The notes below the pieces were generated by a model. The model was not told the DNA's origin. It made no database searches and worked only from the letters and a program-made list of their open reading frames with translations. A DNA stretch of 64,000 nucleotides from Streptomyces sp. V3I8. Lineage in GTDB: Bacteria; Actinomycetota; Actinomycetes; Streptomycetales; Streptomycetaceae. Positions within the stretch are counted from its first letter, which is position 1, and every line of letters begins with the position of its first letter. The position numbers and the translations under genes were made by a program. Shown here one piece after another: positions 8,866-16,769 of this stretch. The DNA lies in the NCBI RefSeq assembly GCF_030817535.1, contig NZ_JAUSZL010000002.1:5394001-5458000 (forward strand), given 5' to 3'.

Positions 8866-9528
8866 CTACGCGGAACGCCTCGAGCCTCCTCGGCACCAGG
8901 TGCTGGTGATCGCATGGCAGTTGGGGCACAGCAGCCGCAGGTTCTCGGGCCGGTCGTCGCTCCAGTCCCCGCTGATGTGATCGACCTCGAGTGTCATCGG
9001 CCTGTCGAGCCACTCGGGTGGGGCGCCGCATCGGGCGCATCGCTCGGGTACACCGATCTCCCTGAGCGCTCGCCGCAGCTGACCGGTCCTGGCCCGCCGT
9101 TCACCGCTGCGCTTGACCAGCAGGTCTTCCGGTCGTTTCAGAGGTGTCGGTCCAGGCTTTCCGCGCAGATGACCCTGGCCGAGGAAGTGTGATGTGTCGA
9201 TCCCGTACCTCGCGGTCAGCTCAGGGAACAGCGCGCGCAGGCGTGTGCTGTCCGGGCGTCGCAGCAGTCGGAGGGTGCCGGCTACGGAAGTCGACTCGGC
9301 AACGGCACGTCGTAACTCCTCTTCGCTCGGCAGGGCCTTGTGCCTGCGTCGGTCCTTGCAGGAGAAGTGAGCAATGTCGATTTCGAAGTGCTCGAAGCGC
9401 TTGTACAGGTGGCGCCGAAGGTTCACATAGGGCTGGGTGCCGAAGAAGGCGATCACTTCGTCGATGCTCGAACACTGTTCGGCGGCCCGAGCCAGCTGCT
9501 CGCGGGTGTATCGGTTGCCGCCGCTCAT
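8866..9528 (-). CDS. HNH endonuclease-like protein, second of a coupled pair
   Basis: 220 residues. A C-terminal HNH domain (about 170-215) has zinc-knuckle cysteines CARCG and CPNC and the core LEVDHI...ENLRLLCPNCH. The N-terminal part repeats a short helical motif (YTREQLARAA...), with a mid-protein segment of the form GIDTSHFLGQ, suggesting DNA-binding helices in front of the nuclease. The ATG overlaps the TGA of the upstream paralogue as ATGA, so the two are translationally coupled. Phage, homing and restriction roles are all possible. It lies next to the odd tRNA gene. Confidence 0.8.
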   Translation of the reverse strand: MSGGNRYTREQLARAAEQCSSIDEVIAFFGTQPYVNLRRHLYKRFEHFEIDIAHFSCKDRRRHKALPSEEELRRAVAESTSVAGTLRLLRRPDSTRLRALFPELTARYGIDTSHFLGQGHLRGKPGPTPLKRPEDLLVKRSGERRARTGQLRRALREIGVPERCARCGAPPEWLDRPMTLEVDHISGDWSDDRPENLRLLCPNCHAITSTWCRGGSRRSA

Positions 9529-10172
9529 GAGGCGGAACTCCGGTGGCGTCCCTTTGCCCGTCCACGGTAAGTGTCTGTAGTGGAATGGCAGTTGGGACAC
9601 AGCAGACGCAGGTTCTCGATCCGGTTGTCACGCCAGTTGCCGTCGATGTGGTCGACTTCGAGAGGCAGTGGTTCGCCGAGCCAGACTGCCTCGATACCGC
9701 ACATGGCGCAGCGGGCGGCGACGCCATGGTCCGTCATCGCTCGCTTCAGTCGAGCACTTTGCTCGCGACGAGGATGCGTCGGGCCCTGCTCGACGAGCAG
9801 TTCCTCAGGTCTGCGTTTGCGTCCGCTCCGATGGGCTTCCAGGACGAAGTGCGACGTGTCGATGTCCAGGGCTCTGACCCTGCGGGTGATGTGGGTGTGA
9901 TGGCCGCCGACGACCTCGAGCCCGAGACGGCGCAGTACTTCGCACATATTCGTCGAGGCGGAGACCGCGGCCTCAAGAATCTCTCTGGTCCACCGGGTCC
10001 CTTCGCGTTCGAAGTGTGCGGTGTCCACCCCGAGCCTCTTCATCCGCTCGCGCACATACCGCCGCGTCGGGCTCCTCGGATCCACCCCCAACTTCCCCAG
10101 CGCCTCCGACAGCGTTCGTGACGAACCGGCTGCCTCTTCCAGACGCTCCCTCGTGTACGAGCTAACCGGCAT
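9525..10172 (-). CDS. HNH endonuclease-like protein, first of a coupled pair
   Basis: 215 residues, built like its downstream neighbour. It has N-terminal helical repeats (YTRERLEEAA, then TREILEAAVSAST), a DTSHF motif in the middle and a C-terminal HNH domain with CAMCG, LEVDHIDGNW and CPNCH. The start is the ATG at 10172, with GGAGGGGG just upstream. Its stop overlaps the next gene's start. The two proteins are clearly paralogous but diverged, and conserved catalytic His and Asn suggest both may be active. Targets are unknown. Confidence 0.8.
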   Translation of the reverse strand: MPVSSYTRERLEEAAGSSRTLSEALGKLGVDPRSPTRRYVRERMKRLGVDTAHFEREGTRWTREILEAAVSASTNMCEVLRRLGLEVVGGHHTHITRRVRALDIDTSHFVLEAHRSGRKRRPEELLVEQGPTHPRREQSARLKRAMTDHGVAARCAMCGIEAVWLGEPLPLEVDHIDGNWRDNRIENLRLLCPNCHSTTDTYRGRAKGRHRSSAS

Positions 10173-10255
10173 CGTTCCCCCTCCGTTCCGGCCGCGTGTT
10201 CGCGGTCTCGTACGGGCTAACGAGCCGGTTATCGGACAGTCACGTCCGGAATGTG

Positions 10256-10293
10256 GAACGGCCCGCACCGGATTGATCCGGTGCGGGCCGTTC
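10256..10293. terminator. Perfect 18-bp hairpin downstream of bcp
   Basis: Arms 10256-10273 and 10276-10293 are perfectly complementary with a 2-base loop. It ends bcp transcription and separates it from the HNH pair that follows on the same strand. Confidence 0.85.
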
Positions 10294-10340
10294 GGTCGTT
10301 CGGGGAGCGTGGGCCCGGGGCTGGTGGCTCCTCTTCGGGC

Positions 10341-10808
10341 CTAGATCTCCAGGTCCTTGATGATCTTCGCTACGTGGCCCGTCGCGCGGACGTTGTACAG
10401 GGCCCGTTCGACCTTGCCCTCCTCGTCCACCACGATGGTGGAGCGGATCACGCCCATGTACGTCTTGCCGTAGTTCTTCTTCTCGCCGAAGGCGCCGTAC
10501 GCGTCCAGGACCTTCTTGTCGGGGTCGCCGACCAGCGTGACCTTCAGGTTCTCCTTGTCCCGGAACTTGGCGAGTTTCGCCGGCTCGTCGGGGGAGACTC
10601 CGATGACGTCGTAGCCGGCGCCCGTGAGCAGGTCCAGGTTGTCGGTGAAGTCGCAGGCCTGCTTGGTGCAGCCTGGAGTGAGGGCGGCGGGGTAGAAGTA
10701 GACGATGACCTTGCGGCCCTTGTGGTCGGCAAGGGACACCTCGTTGCCGTCGGCGTCGGGCAGGGTGAAGGCGGGGGCGGTGTCGCCGGGCTGGAGTCGC
10801 TCGCTCAT
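10341..10808 (-). CDS. bcp: Thioredoxin-dependent thiol peroxidase (BCP-type peroxiredoxin)
   Basis: 155 residues, full length. The peroxidatic Cys47 and resolving Cys52 are in TPGCTKQACDF, the atypical 2-Cys pattern of bacterioferritin comigratory proteins. It reduces hydroperoxides using thioredoxin. The start is the ATG at 10808, with AAGGAG upstream. A strong hairpin follows the stop. Cytoplasmic and single-domain. Confidence 0.93.
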   Translation of the reverse strand: MSERLQPGDTAPAFTLPDADGNEVSLADHKGRKVIVYFYPAALTPGCTKQACDFTDNLDLLTGAGYDVIGVSPDEPAKLAKFRDKENLKVTLVGDPDKKVLDAYGAFGEKKNYGKTYMGVIRSTIVVDEEGKVERALYNVRATGHVAKIIKDLEI

Positions 10809-10965
10809 CTCGGTTCGGTCTCCTTGCGAGGTGGTGGATACGGAACCGAGCGTAATGGGGGTGCCGAGCGGTGACCGGCGGGTGAAGCTGACAGACTGTC
10901 GACCAGAGACAAGGCCGACAGGAACAGGCCAAGGAAAGCAACGACCACGATCACGGAGGCAGCGC

Positions 10966-11304
10966 GTGTCTGACACGTCGAGCACGCCGGACACCAGGAC
11001 TCCGGCGCAGATCGAGGCGGACATCAAACGCCGTCGCGAAACCCTCGCCGAGACGCTCGACGAAATCGGTGTGCGGGTGCACCCGAAGACCATCGTCGGG
11101 GATGCCAAGGCCAAGGTGGCGTCCAGCGTCGACCACACCCTCGGACGTGCCTACGTCGGCGTCAACCGCGTCGTCGACGATGTGAAGGCCCAGTTCGTCA
11201 CGGAGGACGGGGAGCCGCGGCTGGACCGCATCGTGCCCGTGGCCCTCGTGCTGGTCGGCGTCGTCGGACTGCTCACCCTCGGCACCAGGCGCCGCAGGCG
11301 CTGA
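10966..11304 (+). CDS. DUF3618 family small membrane protein
   Basis: 112 residues. The N-terminal soluble region has IEADIKRRRETLAETLDEIG, typical of DUF3618, then an amphipathic helix and one membrane span near 90-106 ending in a run of arginines (TRRRRR). Actinobacterial members sit beside stress or cell-envelope genes, and their function is not known. The GTG at 10966 is chosen because GGAGG is 7 bases upstream. It is divergent from bcp and followed by the GroES-like gene. Confidence 0.85.
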   Translation: MSDTSSTPDTRTPAQIEADIKRRRETLAETLDEIGVRVHPKTIVGDAKAKVASSVDHTLGRAYVGVNRVVDDVKAQFVTEDGEPRLDRIVPVALVLVGVVGLLTLGTRRRRR

Positions 11305-11365
11305 GCCCATGTCCCATCCGTGTCCCACCCGTACTCCACCTGCGTACGAGTGGCCCGGAGACAGG

Positions 11366-11371
11366 TAGGTT
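11366..11371 (+). promoter_or_regulatory. -10 box for a leaderless GroES-like gene
   Basis: TAGGTT ends 6 bases before the GTG at 11378, with no ribosome site between. Confidence 0.5.
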
Positions 11372-11377
11372 CGGACC

Positions 11378-11734
11378 GTGAGCGCCAAGAGTAATGAGCA
11401 CAGCAGCCACGACGACAAGCTGCCCATCCGGATGCTGCACGACCGTGTGCTCGTGCGGCAGGACGCCGCTGAGGGTGAACGCCGGTCCGGTGGCGGCATC
11501 CTGATCCCCGCGACCGCGGCGGTGGGCCGGCGGCTCGCGTGGGCCGACGTGGTCGCGGTGGGGCAGAACGTGCGGACGGTGGAGCCGGGCGACCGGGTGC
11601 TGTACGACCCGGAGGACCGTGCCGAGGTGGAGGTGCGCGGCACCGCGTACGTGCTGATGCGCGAGCGGGACCTGCACGCCGTCGCCGCGGACCGGTTCGA
11701 GGGGTCCGAGGACTCCACCGGGCTGTACCTCTAG
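11378..11734 (+). CDS. GroES-like co-chaperonin paralogue
   Basis: 118 residues, longer than a standard GroES (about 97-102). It has an N-terminal polar extension, then MLHDRVLVRQ, a mobile-loop-like GGGILIPATA and the barrel strand GDRVLYDP. No groEL follows, so it is a solitary paralogue rather than the housekeeping co-chaperonin. Binding to GroEL is possible but unproven. The start is a GTG at 11378 behind a -10 box. It is followed by three copies of a short CTGGAAGC repeat and a terminator hairpin. Confidence 0.85.
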   Translation: MSAKSNEHSSHDDKLPIRMLHDRVLVRQDAAEGERRSGGGILIPATAAVGRRLAWADVVAVGQNVRTVEPGDRVLYDPEDRAEVEVRGTAYVLMRERDLHAVAADRFEGSEDSTGLYL

Positions 11735-11739
11735 TACTT

Positions 11740-11769
11740 CTGGAAGCCTGGAAGCCTGGAAGCCTGGAA
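11740..11769. repeat. Short tandem repeat CTGGAAGC(C)
   Basis: Three to four head-to-tail copies of an 8- to 9-base unit lie just after the GroES-like stop codon. No function is apparent. Confidence 0.75.
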
Positions 11770-11783
11770 CGCGTTGGGGCGGA

Positions 11784-11811
11784 GGGGCCGGTGACCGTGG
11801 TCACCGGCCCC
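11784..11811 (+). terminator. Terminator after the GroES-like gene
   Basis: A perfect 12-bp stem (11784-11795 with 11800-11811) with loop CGTG is followed by TTT. It isolates the guanidine riboswitch transcript downstream. Confidence 0.85.
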
Positions 11812-11863
11812 TTTCCGCTGCGTACGGGCCGCGGCAGCCACTCTTTGCTACCGTGGGGAACAA

Positions 11864-11904
11864 CCCGACGAGACGCGCCGTACCGGGACAGGCAAAGACG
11901 ACGC
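11864..11904 (+). promoter_or_regulatory. Guanidine-III riboswitch (ykkC-III) upstream of sugE/gdx
   Basis: The 41-base stretch matches the ykkC-III aptamer as I remember it from Thermobifida: GACGAG, GCGCCGTACC and AAGACG occur in order and at the right spacing. The first stem keeps pairing with changed bases (CCCG at 11864-11867 with CGGG at 11884-11887). The long stem GCGCCGT pairs with ACGACGC at 11898-11904 with one mismatch. Just after, CACCCCC (11903-11909) can pair at six of seven positions with the ribosome site GGAGGTG (11926-11932), a plausible translation switch. Ligand-bound aptamer would free the site and allow exporter synthesis. Confidence 0.85.
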
Positions 11905-11936
11905 ACCCCCTGTTGATTCCTTCACGGAGGTGCCTG

Positions 11937-12257
11937 ATGGCCTGGGTCCTGCTCGTCGTCGCCGGTCTGCTCGAGGTCGGCTGGTCGGTCGGTATGAAGT
12001 ACACCGAGGGATTCACGCGGCTCGTGCCCAGCCTCTTCACCGGTGCCGGCATCGTCGCCAGCATGCTCCTGCTGTCGTACGCGGCGAAGTCGCTGCCCAT
12101 CGGTACCGCGTACGGGGTCTGGGTGGGCATCGGCGCGGCCGGTGCGGCGGTGGTCGGCATGGTGGCGCTCGGTGAACCGGCGACCGCCGCCCGGATCTTC
12201 TTCGTCTGTCTGCTGCTGGTGGCCGTCGTCGGGCTGAAGGCGACCTCCGGCCACTAG
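11937..12257 (+). CDS. sugE: SMR-family guanidinium exporter SugE/Gdx
   Basis: 106 residues with four membrane helices, the full SMR size. The conserved glutamate is in LLEVGW (Glu13), and GTAYGVWVGIGAAGAAVVG is the family's helix 3 signature. Gdx-type SMR proteins export guanidinium in exchange for protons as antiparallel dimers. The guanidine-III riboswitch directly upstream supports this over general multidrug efflux. The start is the ATG at 11937, preceded by CGGAGG. Confidence 0.92.
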   Translation: MAWVLLVVAGLLEVGWSVGMKYTEGFTRLVPSLFTGAGIVASMLLLSYAAKSLPIGTAYGVWVGIGAAGAAVVGMVALGEPATAARIFFVCLLLVAVVGLKATSGH

Positions 12258-12271
12258 GCCCCGGCCGCCGG

Positions 12272-12345
12272 ACCCCGGCCACCGACGGCCGGAGCGGCGG
12301 CCCCGGCCACCGACGGCCGGAGCGGCGGCCCCGGCCGCCGGTGGC
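12272..12345. repeat. GC-rich direct repeats between sugE and the PBP gene
   Basis: A unit of about 28 bases starting CCCCGGCCACCGACGG occurs twice in tandem, with a third partial copy. It lies between convergent genes. Its self-complementary GGCCGG blocks may form hairpins that act as terminator. Confidence 0.7.
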
Positions 12346-12364
12346 CGGCAAGAGCGGCCGCGGG

Positions 12365-14887
12365 CTACGGGAAGTCGCCGATCGTCGTTCCCGTCGATCC
12401 GATCCCGCCGTCCGTGGTGCCGCCGTCGGTCGTCGTTCCGCCGTCGCCCGTGGTGCCGCCGGTGTCACCGCCGTCCGTGGTGCCGCCGTCGGTCGTCGTT
12501 CCGCCGTCGCCCGTGGTGCCGCCGGTGTCACCGCCGTCCGTGGTGCCGCCGCCGGTCGTCGTCCCGCCGTCCCCGGTGGTGCCCCCGTCGGTGTCGCCGC
12601 CCGTGGTGCCGCCGTTGTCCTGGCCCTCGGTGGCCGGGGTCTCCTCGCCGCCGGTGGTCGTGCCGCCGTCGCCGGTGGTGCCGCCCGTCCCGGTCTCGTC
12701 CCCGTCGGAGTCGGGCGGCGGGAGTTCCTGCTGCTCGGCGCCGTCCTGGAGGTTCAGGTCGAAGTCCTGGACCTTCACGCCCTTCAGTGCGGCCTTCGTG
12801 TACTGGGCCCAGATCTGCGCCGGGTAGCCGCCGCCGTTGATGCGCGCCTGTCCGAGCGCCCCGTACAGCGACTTGTGCTCGCCCGTGTCGGGGTCCTGGC
12901 CCATCACGGCGACGACGGTGGCGAGGTTCGGGGTGTAGCCGGCGAACCAGGCCGCCTTGTCGTCCTCCGCGGTGCCGGTCTTGCCCGCCACGGGGCGTCC
13001 GGCGGCCTGGGCGGCCGTTCCGGTGCCGCCCTCGACGACGCTCCGCAGGATGGAGGTCGTCGTGTCCGCGGCCTCCCTGCTGACGGCCTGCTCGGTCTTC
13101 GCCGCAGGCAGCTCCACGGCCTCCGAGCCGTCCTTGGTGATCTTCTCGATGATCGTGTACGTGCCGTGCTTGCCGTGGTTGGCGAGCGTCGCGTACGCCT
13201 CCGTCATGTCGAGGACGCTGGCGGTGGCCGTGCCGAGCGCGATGGACGGGGACGGGTTCAGGTCGGGGGTGTCGGACGGGATGCCGAGGGCGACGGCGGT
13301 CTTCTCGACCTTCGCGGAGCCGACGTCCACGGCCATCTGCGCGTACACCGAGTTCACGGACTTGTCGGTGGCGGTGCGGACCGGGATCCGGCCGTACGAG
13401 ACCTGGTCCTCGTTCTCCGGGGCGTACCGGCCGCCGTCCCAGCCCTGTACGGGGCGCTGGTTCGTGCCGTCGTAGACGGTGTTCGGGGTGATCGGGCGGC
13501 CGTCCTGGGTGACCGAGTCGTTCTGCACGGCCGAGGTGAACACGAACGGCTTGAAGATGGAGCCGACCTGGTAGTCCCGGCGTGTGGCGTTGTTGTAGTA
13601 CTGCTTCGTGTAGTCGATGCCGCCGTACATCGCGACGACCTTGCCGGTCTTCGGGTCGATGGAGGCGCCGCCCGCGCGGACGTAGGTGTCGACCTTGCGG
13701 TCCTTCTTGTCGAGCTCGTCCGTCACCTGGTCGTCGACGGCCTTCACGAAGGAGTCCTGCTTCGACTTCTGCAGGGTGGTCGTGATGCGGTAGCCGCCCG
13801 CGTTCAGGGCGTCCTCGTCGAGGATGTCGTGGTCGGCGAGGTAGTCGTTGACGGCCTTGACGATGTAGCCGCGCTGGCCCGACATGCCGGCCGCGATCAC
13901 CGTCTCCTTGGGCGCGGGGAACTCGACACCGGAGCGCTCGGAGTCGGTGATCCAGTCCTTCTTGACCATGCCGTCGAGGACGTAGTTCCAGCGGGCCAGG
14001 GCCGCCGGCTTGTTCTCGGGGTGCGCGACCACGTCGTACTCGCTCGGCGCGTTGAGGAGCGCGGCCAGGTAGGCGCCCTGGCCGGCCGTCAGGTCCTTGG
14101 CGTCGACGCCGTAGTAGGCCTGCGCCGCGGCCTGGACGCCGTACGCGTTGCGGCCGAAGTAACTGGTGTTGAGGTAGCCCTCGAGGATGTCGTCCTTGCT
14201 CTTCTCGCGGTCCAGCTTGATCGAGATGAAGAACTCCTTCACCTTGCGCGTGACCGTCTGCTCCTGCGCCAGGTAGTAGTTCTTCACGTACTGCTGGGTG
14301 ATCGTCGAGCCGGACTGCTTGCCCTTGCCGGTGGCGGTGTTCCAGCCGGCGCGGAGCATCGCCTTGGGGTCGACCGCGGACTCGGTGTAGAAGTCGCGGT
14401 CCTCGGCGGCGAGCACCGCGTGCTGGGCGTCCTCGGAGATCAGCGACAGGTCCACGTTCTCGCGGTTCACCTCGCCGTCGCGGGCGAGCTGGCTGCCGTC
14501 CGCGTACAGGTAGACGTTGCTCTGCTTGATCGCGGTCGCGTTCGCCGAAGGGATCTTCACCAGGTAGTAACCGAGCGCGAAGACGCCGACGAGCAGCAGG
14601 ATCCCGACGACGAAGGTGCCGAGCACGATCCGCCAGGTCGGGATCAGCCGCTTCCAGCCGGTGCGCTTGGGCCGCTTGGCCTTCTCCGCCTTCTCCGCCT
14701 TCTCCGCCTTCTCGGGCTCCCCGGGCTCCCCGGACTCCCTGAGCTCCCCAGGCTCCCCGGGCTCCCCGGGCTTTTCTTCGGCCGGAGCCGGAGCCGGAGC
14801 CGGCTCCGCCGCGGCGGGGGTGTCGGGGTCTCTCGGTGCCCAGCCCTCGCTCGGCTGCTGCTGCTCAGGCTGCGGCTGGTCGTTCAT
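12365..14887 (-). CDS. Class A penicillin-binding protein
   Basis: 840 residues. A cytoplasmic tail rich in P, E and K (1-78) precedes one membrane span (85-108). The glycosyltransferase GT51 domain follows (about 140-330, with AAEDRDFY), then the transpeptidase (about 420-690) with SIFK, SVN and KTGTAEDD as the three active-site motifs. It polymerises and crosslinks peptidoglycan outside the membrane. The last 110 residues are a low-complexity G/T/D tail encoded by 63-base repeats. The start is the ATG at 14887. The acidic KAEKAEKAEKA and GEP repeats in the N-tail are also simple-sequence DNA. Confidence 0.93.
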   Translation of the reverse strand: MNDQPQPEQQQPSEGWAPRDPDTPAAAEPAPAPAPAEEKPGEPGEPGELRESGEPGEPEKAEKAEKAEKAKRPKRTGWKRLIPTWRIVLGTFVVGILLLVGVFALGYYLVKIPSANATAIKQSNVYLYADGSQLARDGEVNRENVDLSLISEDAQHAVLAAEDRDFYTESAVDPKAMLRAGWNTATGKGKQSGSTITQQYVKNYYLAQEQTVTRKVKEFFISIKLDREKSKDDILEGYLNTSYFGRNAYGVQAAAQAYYGVDAKDLTAGQGAYLAALLNAPSEYDVVAHPENKPAALARWNYVLDGMVKKDWITDSERSGVEFPAPKETVIAAGMSGQRGYIVKAVNDYLADHDILDEDALNAGGYRITTTLQKSKQDSFVKAVDDQVTDELDKKDRKVDTYVRAGGASIDPKTGKVVAMYGGIDYTKQYYNNATRRDYQVGSIFKPFVFTSAVQNDSVTQDGRPITPNTVYDGTNQRPVQGWDGGRYAPENEDQVSYGRIPVRTATDKSVNSVYAQMAVDVGSAKVEKTAVALGIPSDTPDLNPSPSIALGTATASVLDMTEAYATLANHGKHGTYTIIEKITKDGSEAVELPAAKTEQAVSREAADTTTSILRSVVEGGTGTAAQAAGRPVAGKTGTAEDDKAAWFAGYTPNLATVVAVMGQDPDTGEHKSLYGALGQARINGGGYPAQIWAQYTKAALKGVKVQDFDLNLQDGAEQQELPPPDSDGDETGTGGTTGDGGTTTGGEETPATEGQDNGGTTGGDTDGGTTGDGGTTTGGGTTDGGDTGGTTGDGGTTTDGGTTDGGDTGGTTGDGGTTTDGGTTDGGIGSTGTTIGDFP
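12408..12600. repeat. 63-base tandem repeat inside the PBP gene tail
   Basis: Three near-identical in-frame copies start at about 12408, 12471 and 12534. They encode a 21-residue Gly/Thr/Asp unit. Copy number could vary between strains without breaking the frame. Confidence 0.85.
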
Positions 14888-15097
14888 CGTGTGCCGTGCT
14901 CCCGTTTCACGTCGTACATCTGGTACGCCCTCGTACGCCTGGTGCGCCCACCCTTGAAGACTGTCCCATCCGGTGAATCGTTCCCTGTGCGTGGCACGCG
15001 TCGTGAGGAGAGGGCGCGAAGAAAACGCCTGGCACGCGGCACGGTCCCGCGACTAGGCTCCAGCGTTTTGGCTCGGAACTACCGGAGAGGGTTCGTG

Positions 15098-15907
15098 GTG
15101 CGGGCTTGGAGGTTGTACGCGGCCGTCGCGGCAGGCGGTTTCCGACGGTACGCGACCTACCGGGTGGCCACCGCCGCGGGGGTGTTCACCAACACGGTCT
15201 TCGGGCTGATCCTGGCGTACACGTACATCGCGCTGTGGGACGAGCGGCCCGGCCTCGGCGGGTACGACCAGGCCCAGGCCGTGACGTACGTGTGGGTGGG
15301 GCAGGGGCTGCTCGCGGTGGTCGCGGTGATGGGCGGCGGTTTCGAGGACGAGATGACCGAGAGAATCCGTACGGGTGACATCGCGATCGACCTGTACCGG
15401 CCCGTCGATCTCCAGTCGTGGTGGCTGGCGGCGGACACCGGGCGGGCCGCCTTCCAGCTGCTGGGGCGTGGTGTGGTGCCGATGATGATCGGCGGCCTCG
15501 TCTTCCGGCTCGCGCTGCCCTCCGACATCGGGACCTGGGCGGCGTTCCTCGTCGCCGTGCTGCTCGGTGTCCTGGTGAGCTTCGCGATCCGCTATCTCGT
15601 GGCGCTCGCGGCGTTCTGGTTCATGGACGGGGCGGGCGCGCAGCAGCTGTCCGTCCTGGCGGCGATCTTCTTCTCCGGGATGACGCTGCCGCTGAACGTC
15701 TTCCCGGGCGCGCTCGGCGAGCTGGCCCGGGCACTGCCCTGGTCGGCGCTGCTGCAGGCCCCGGCGGACGTGCTGCTCGGCGAGCGCACGGGCGTCGCGC
15801 TGCTGCGTACGTACGCCTTCCAGGCGGCCTGGGCCGTCGGGCTGCTGGCGGTGGGCCGGCTGCTCCAGTCGGCGGCCACGCGCAGGGTGGTGGTCCAGGG
15901 TGGCTGA
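15098..15907 (+). CDS. ABC exporter permease (ABC-2/DUF990 type), first subunit
   Basis: 269 residues with about six membrane helices. The sequence pattern (AYTYIALW, TGDIAIDLYRPVD) fits the ABC-2 permeases of the DUF990 type, which work as heterodimers with a second permease and one ATPase. Known relatives export viologens, but the substrate here is unknown. The GTG at 15098 is preferred because GGAGAGG lies 7 bases upstream; the adjacent GTG at 15095 is equally in frame. Its stop overlaps the next start by 8 bases, indicating tight coupling. Confidence 0.87.
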   Translation: MRAWRLYAAVAAGGFRRYATYRVATAAGVFTNTVFGLILAYTYIALWDERPGLGGYDQAQAVTYVWVGQGLLAVVAVMGGGFEDEMTERIRTGDIAIDLYRPVDLQSWWLAADTGRAAFQLLGRGVVPMMIGGLVFRLALPSDIGTWAAFLVAVLLGVLVSFAIRYLVALAAFWFMDGAGAQQLSVLAAIFFSGMTLPLNVFPGALGELARALPWSALLQAPADVLLGERTGVALLRTYAFQAAWAVGLLAVGRLLQSAATRRVVVQGG

Positions 15908-16766
15908 CCTCCGGGAGCGGCAGGACGTGCACCCCGGCTTCGAGCGGGCCGGCGGTTCGCGGCTTGCGGAGGGGCTGCGGGCCTACCGGCTGATCGCGTG
16001 GATGTGGATCCGCTCGACGATGGCGTACCGCGCGTCCTTCGCGATGACCCTCTTCGGGAACTTCGCGGGGACCGCGCTCGACTTCATGACGATCCTGCTG
16101 ATGTTCTCGCGGGTCGACGAGCTCGGCGGCTACTCGCTGGGCCAGGTGGCCTTCCTGTACGGGCTGTCCAGCGCGGCGTTCGGTCTCACCGAGCTGCTGT
16201 TCGGCTCGATGAACCGGCTGGGCGGCCGGGTGCGCGACGGCACGCTCGACACCCTGCTCGTGCGTCCCGTGCCGGTGCTCGCGCAGGTCGCCGCGGACCG
16301 GTTCGCGGTGCGCCGGCTGGGCCGGATCACGCAGGGGCTGCTGGTCCTCGGGTACGCGCTCGCCGTGGTCGACATCGACTGGACGCCGCTCAAGGTGCTG
16401 CTGCTGCCGGTGACGGTGGCCGGCGGGGCGGCCATCTTCGGGGCGGTGTTCGTGGCGGGCGGGGCCTTCCAGTTCGTGGCGCAGGACGCGTCCCAGGTGC
16501 AGAACTCGTTCACGTACGGCGGGACCACGCTGCTGCAGTACCCGCCGACCGTCTTCGCGAAGGAACTGGTGCGCGGGGTGACCTTCGTCGTGCCGCTGGC
16601 CTTCGTCAACTGGCTGCCCGCGCTGTACGTGCTCGGGCTGCCGTATCCGCTCGACCTGCCGCAGTGGGTGGCGTTCCTGTCGCCGCTCGTGGCGACCGCC
16701 TGCTGCGCGCTGGCAGGTCTCGCCTGGCGGGCGGGCCTTCGTTCGTACCGGAGCACGGGGAGTTAG
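15900..16766 (+). CDS. ABC exporter permease (ABC-2/DUF990 type), second subunit
   Basis: 288 residues with about six membrane helices after a 30-residue soluble lead. The motif GTLDTLLVRPVPVLAQV matches the RTGDIAIDLYRPVD segment of the first permease, and the two are distant paralogues expected to pair. The start is a GTG at 15900 inside the end of the previous gene. The ATPase gene begins 3 bases after the stop. The three genes form one operon. Confidence 0.87.
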   Translation: MADLRERQDVHPGFERAGGSRLAEGLRAYRLIAWMWIRSTMAYRASFAMTLFGNFAGTALDFMTILLMFSRVDELGGYSLGQVAFLYGLSSAAFGLTELLFGSMNRLGGRVRDGTLDTLLVRPVPVLAQVAADRFAVRRLGRITQGLLVLGYALAVVDIDWTPLKVLLLPVTVAGGAAIFGAVFVAGGAFQFVAQDASQVQNSFTYGGTTLLQYPPTVFAKELVRGVTFVVPLAFVNWLPALYVLGLPYPLDLPQWVAFLSPLVATACCALAGLAWRAGLRSYRSTGS

Positions 16767-16769
16767 TTC

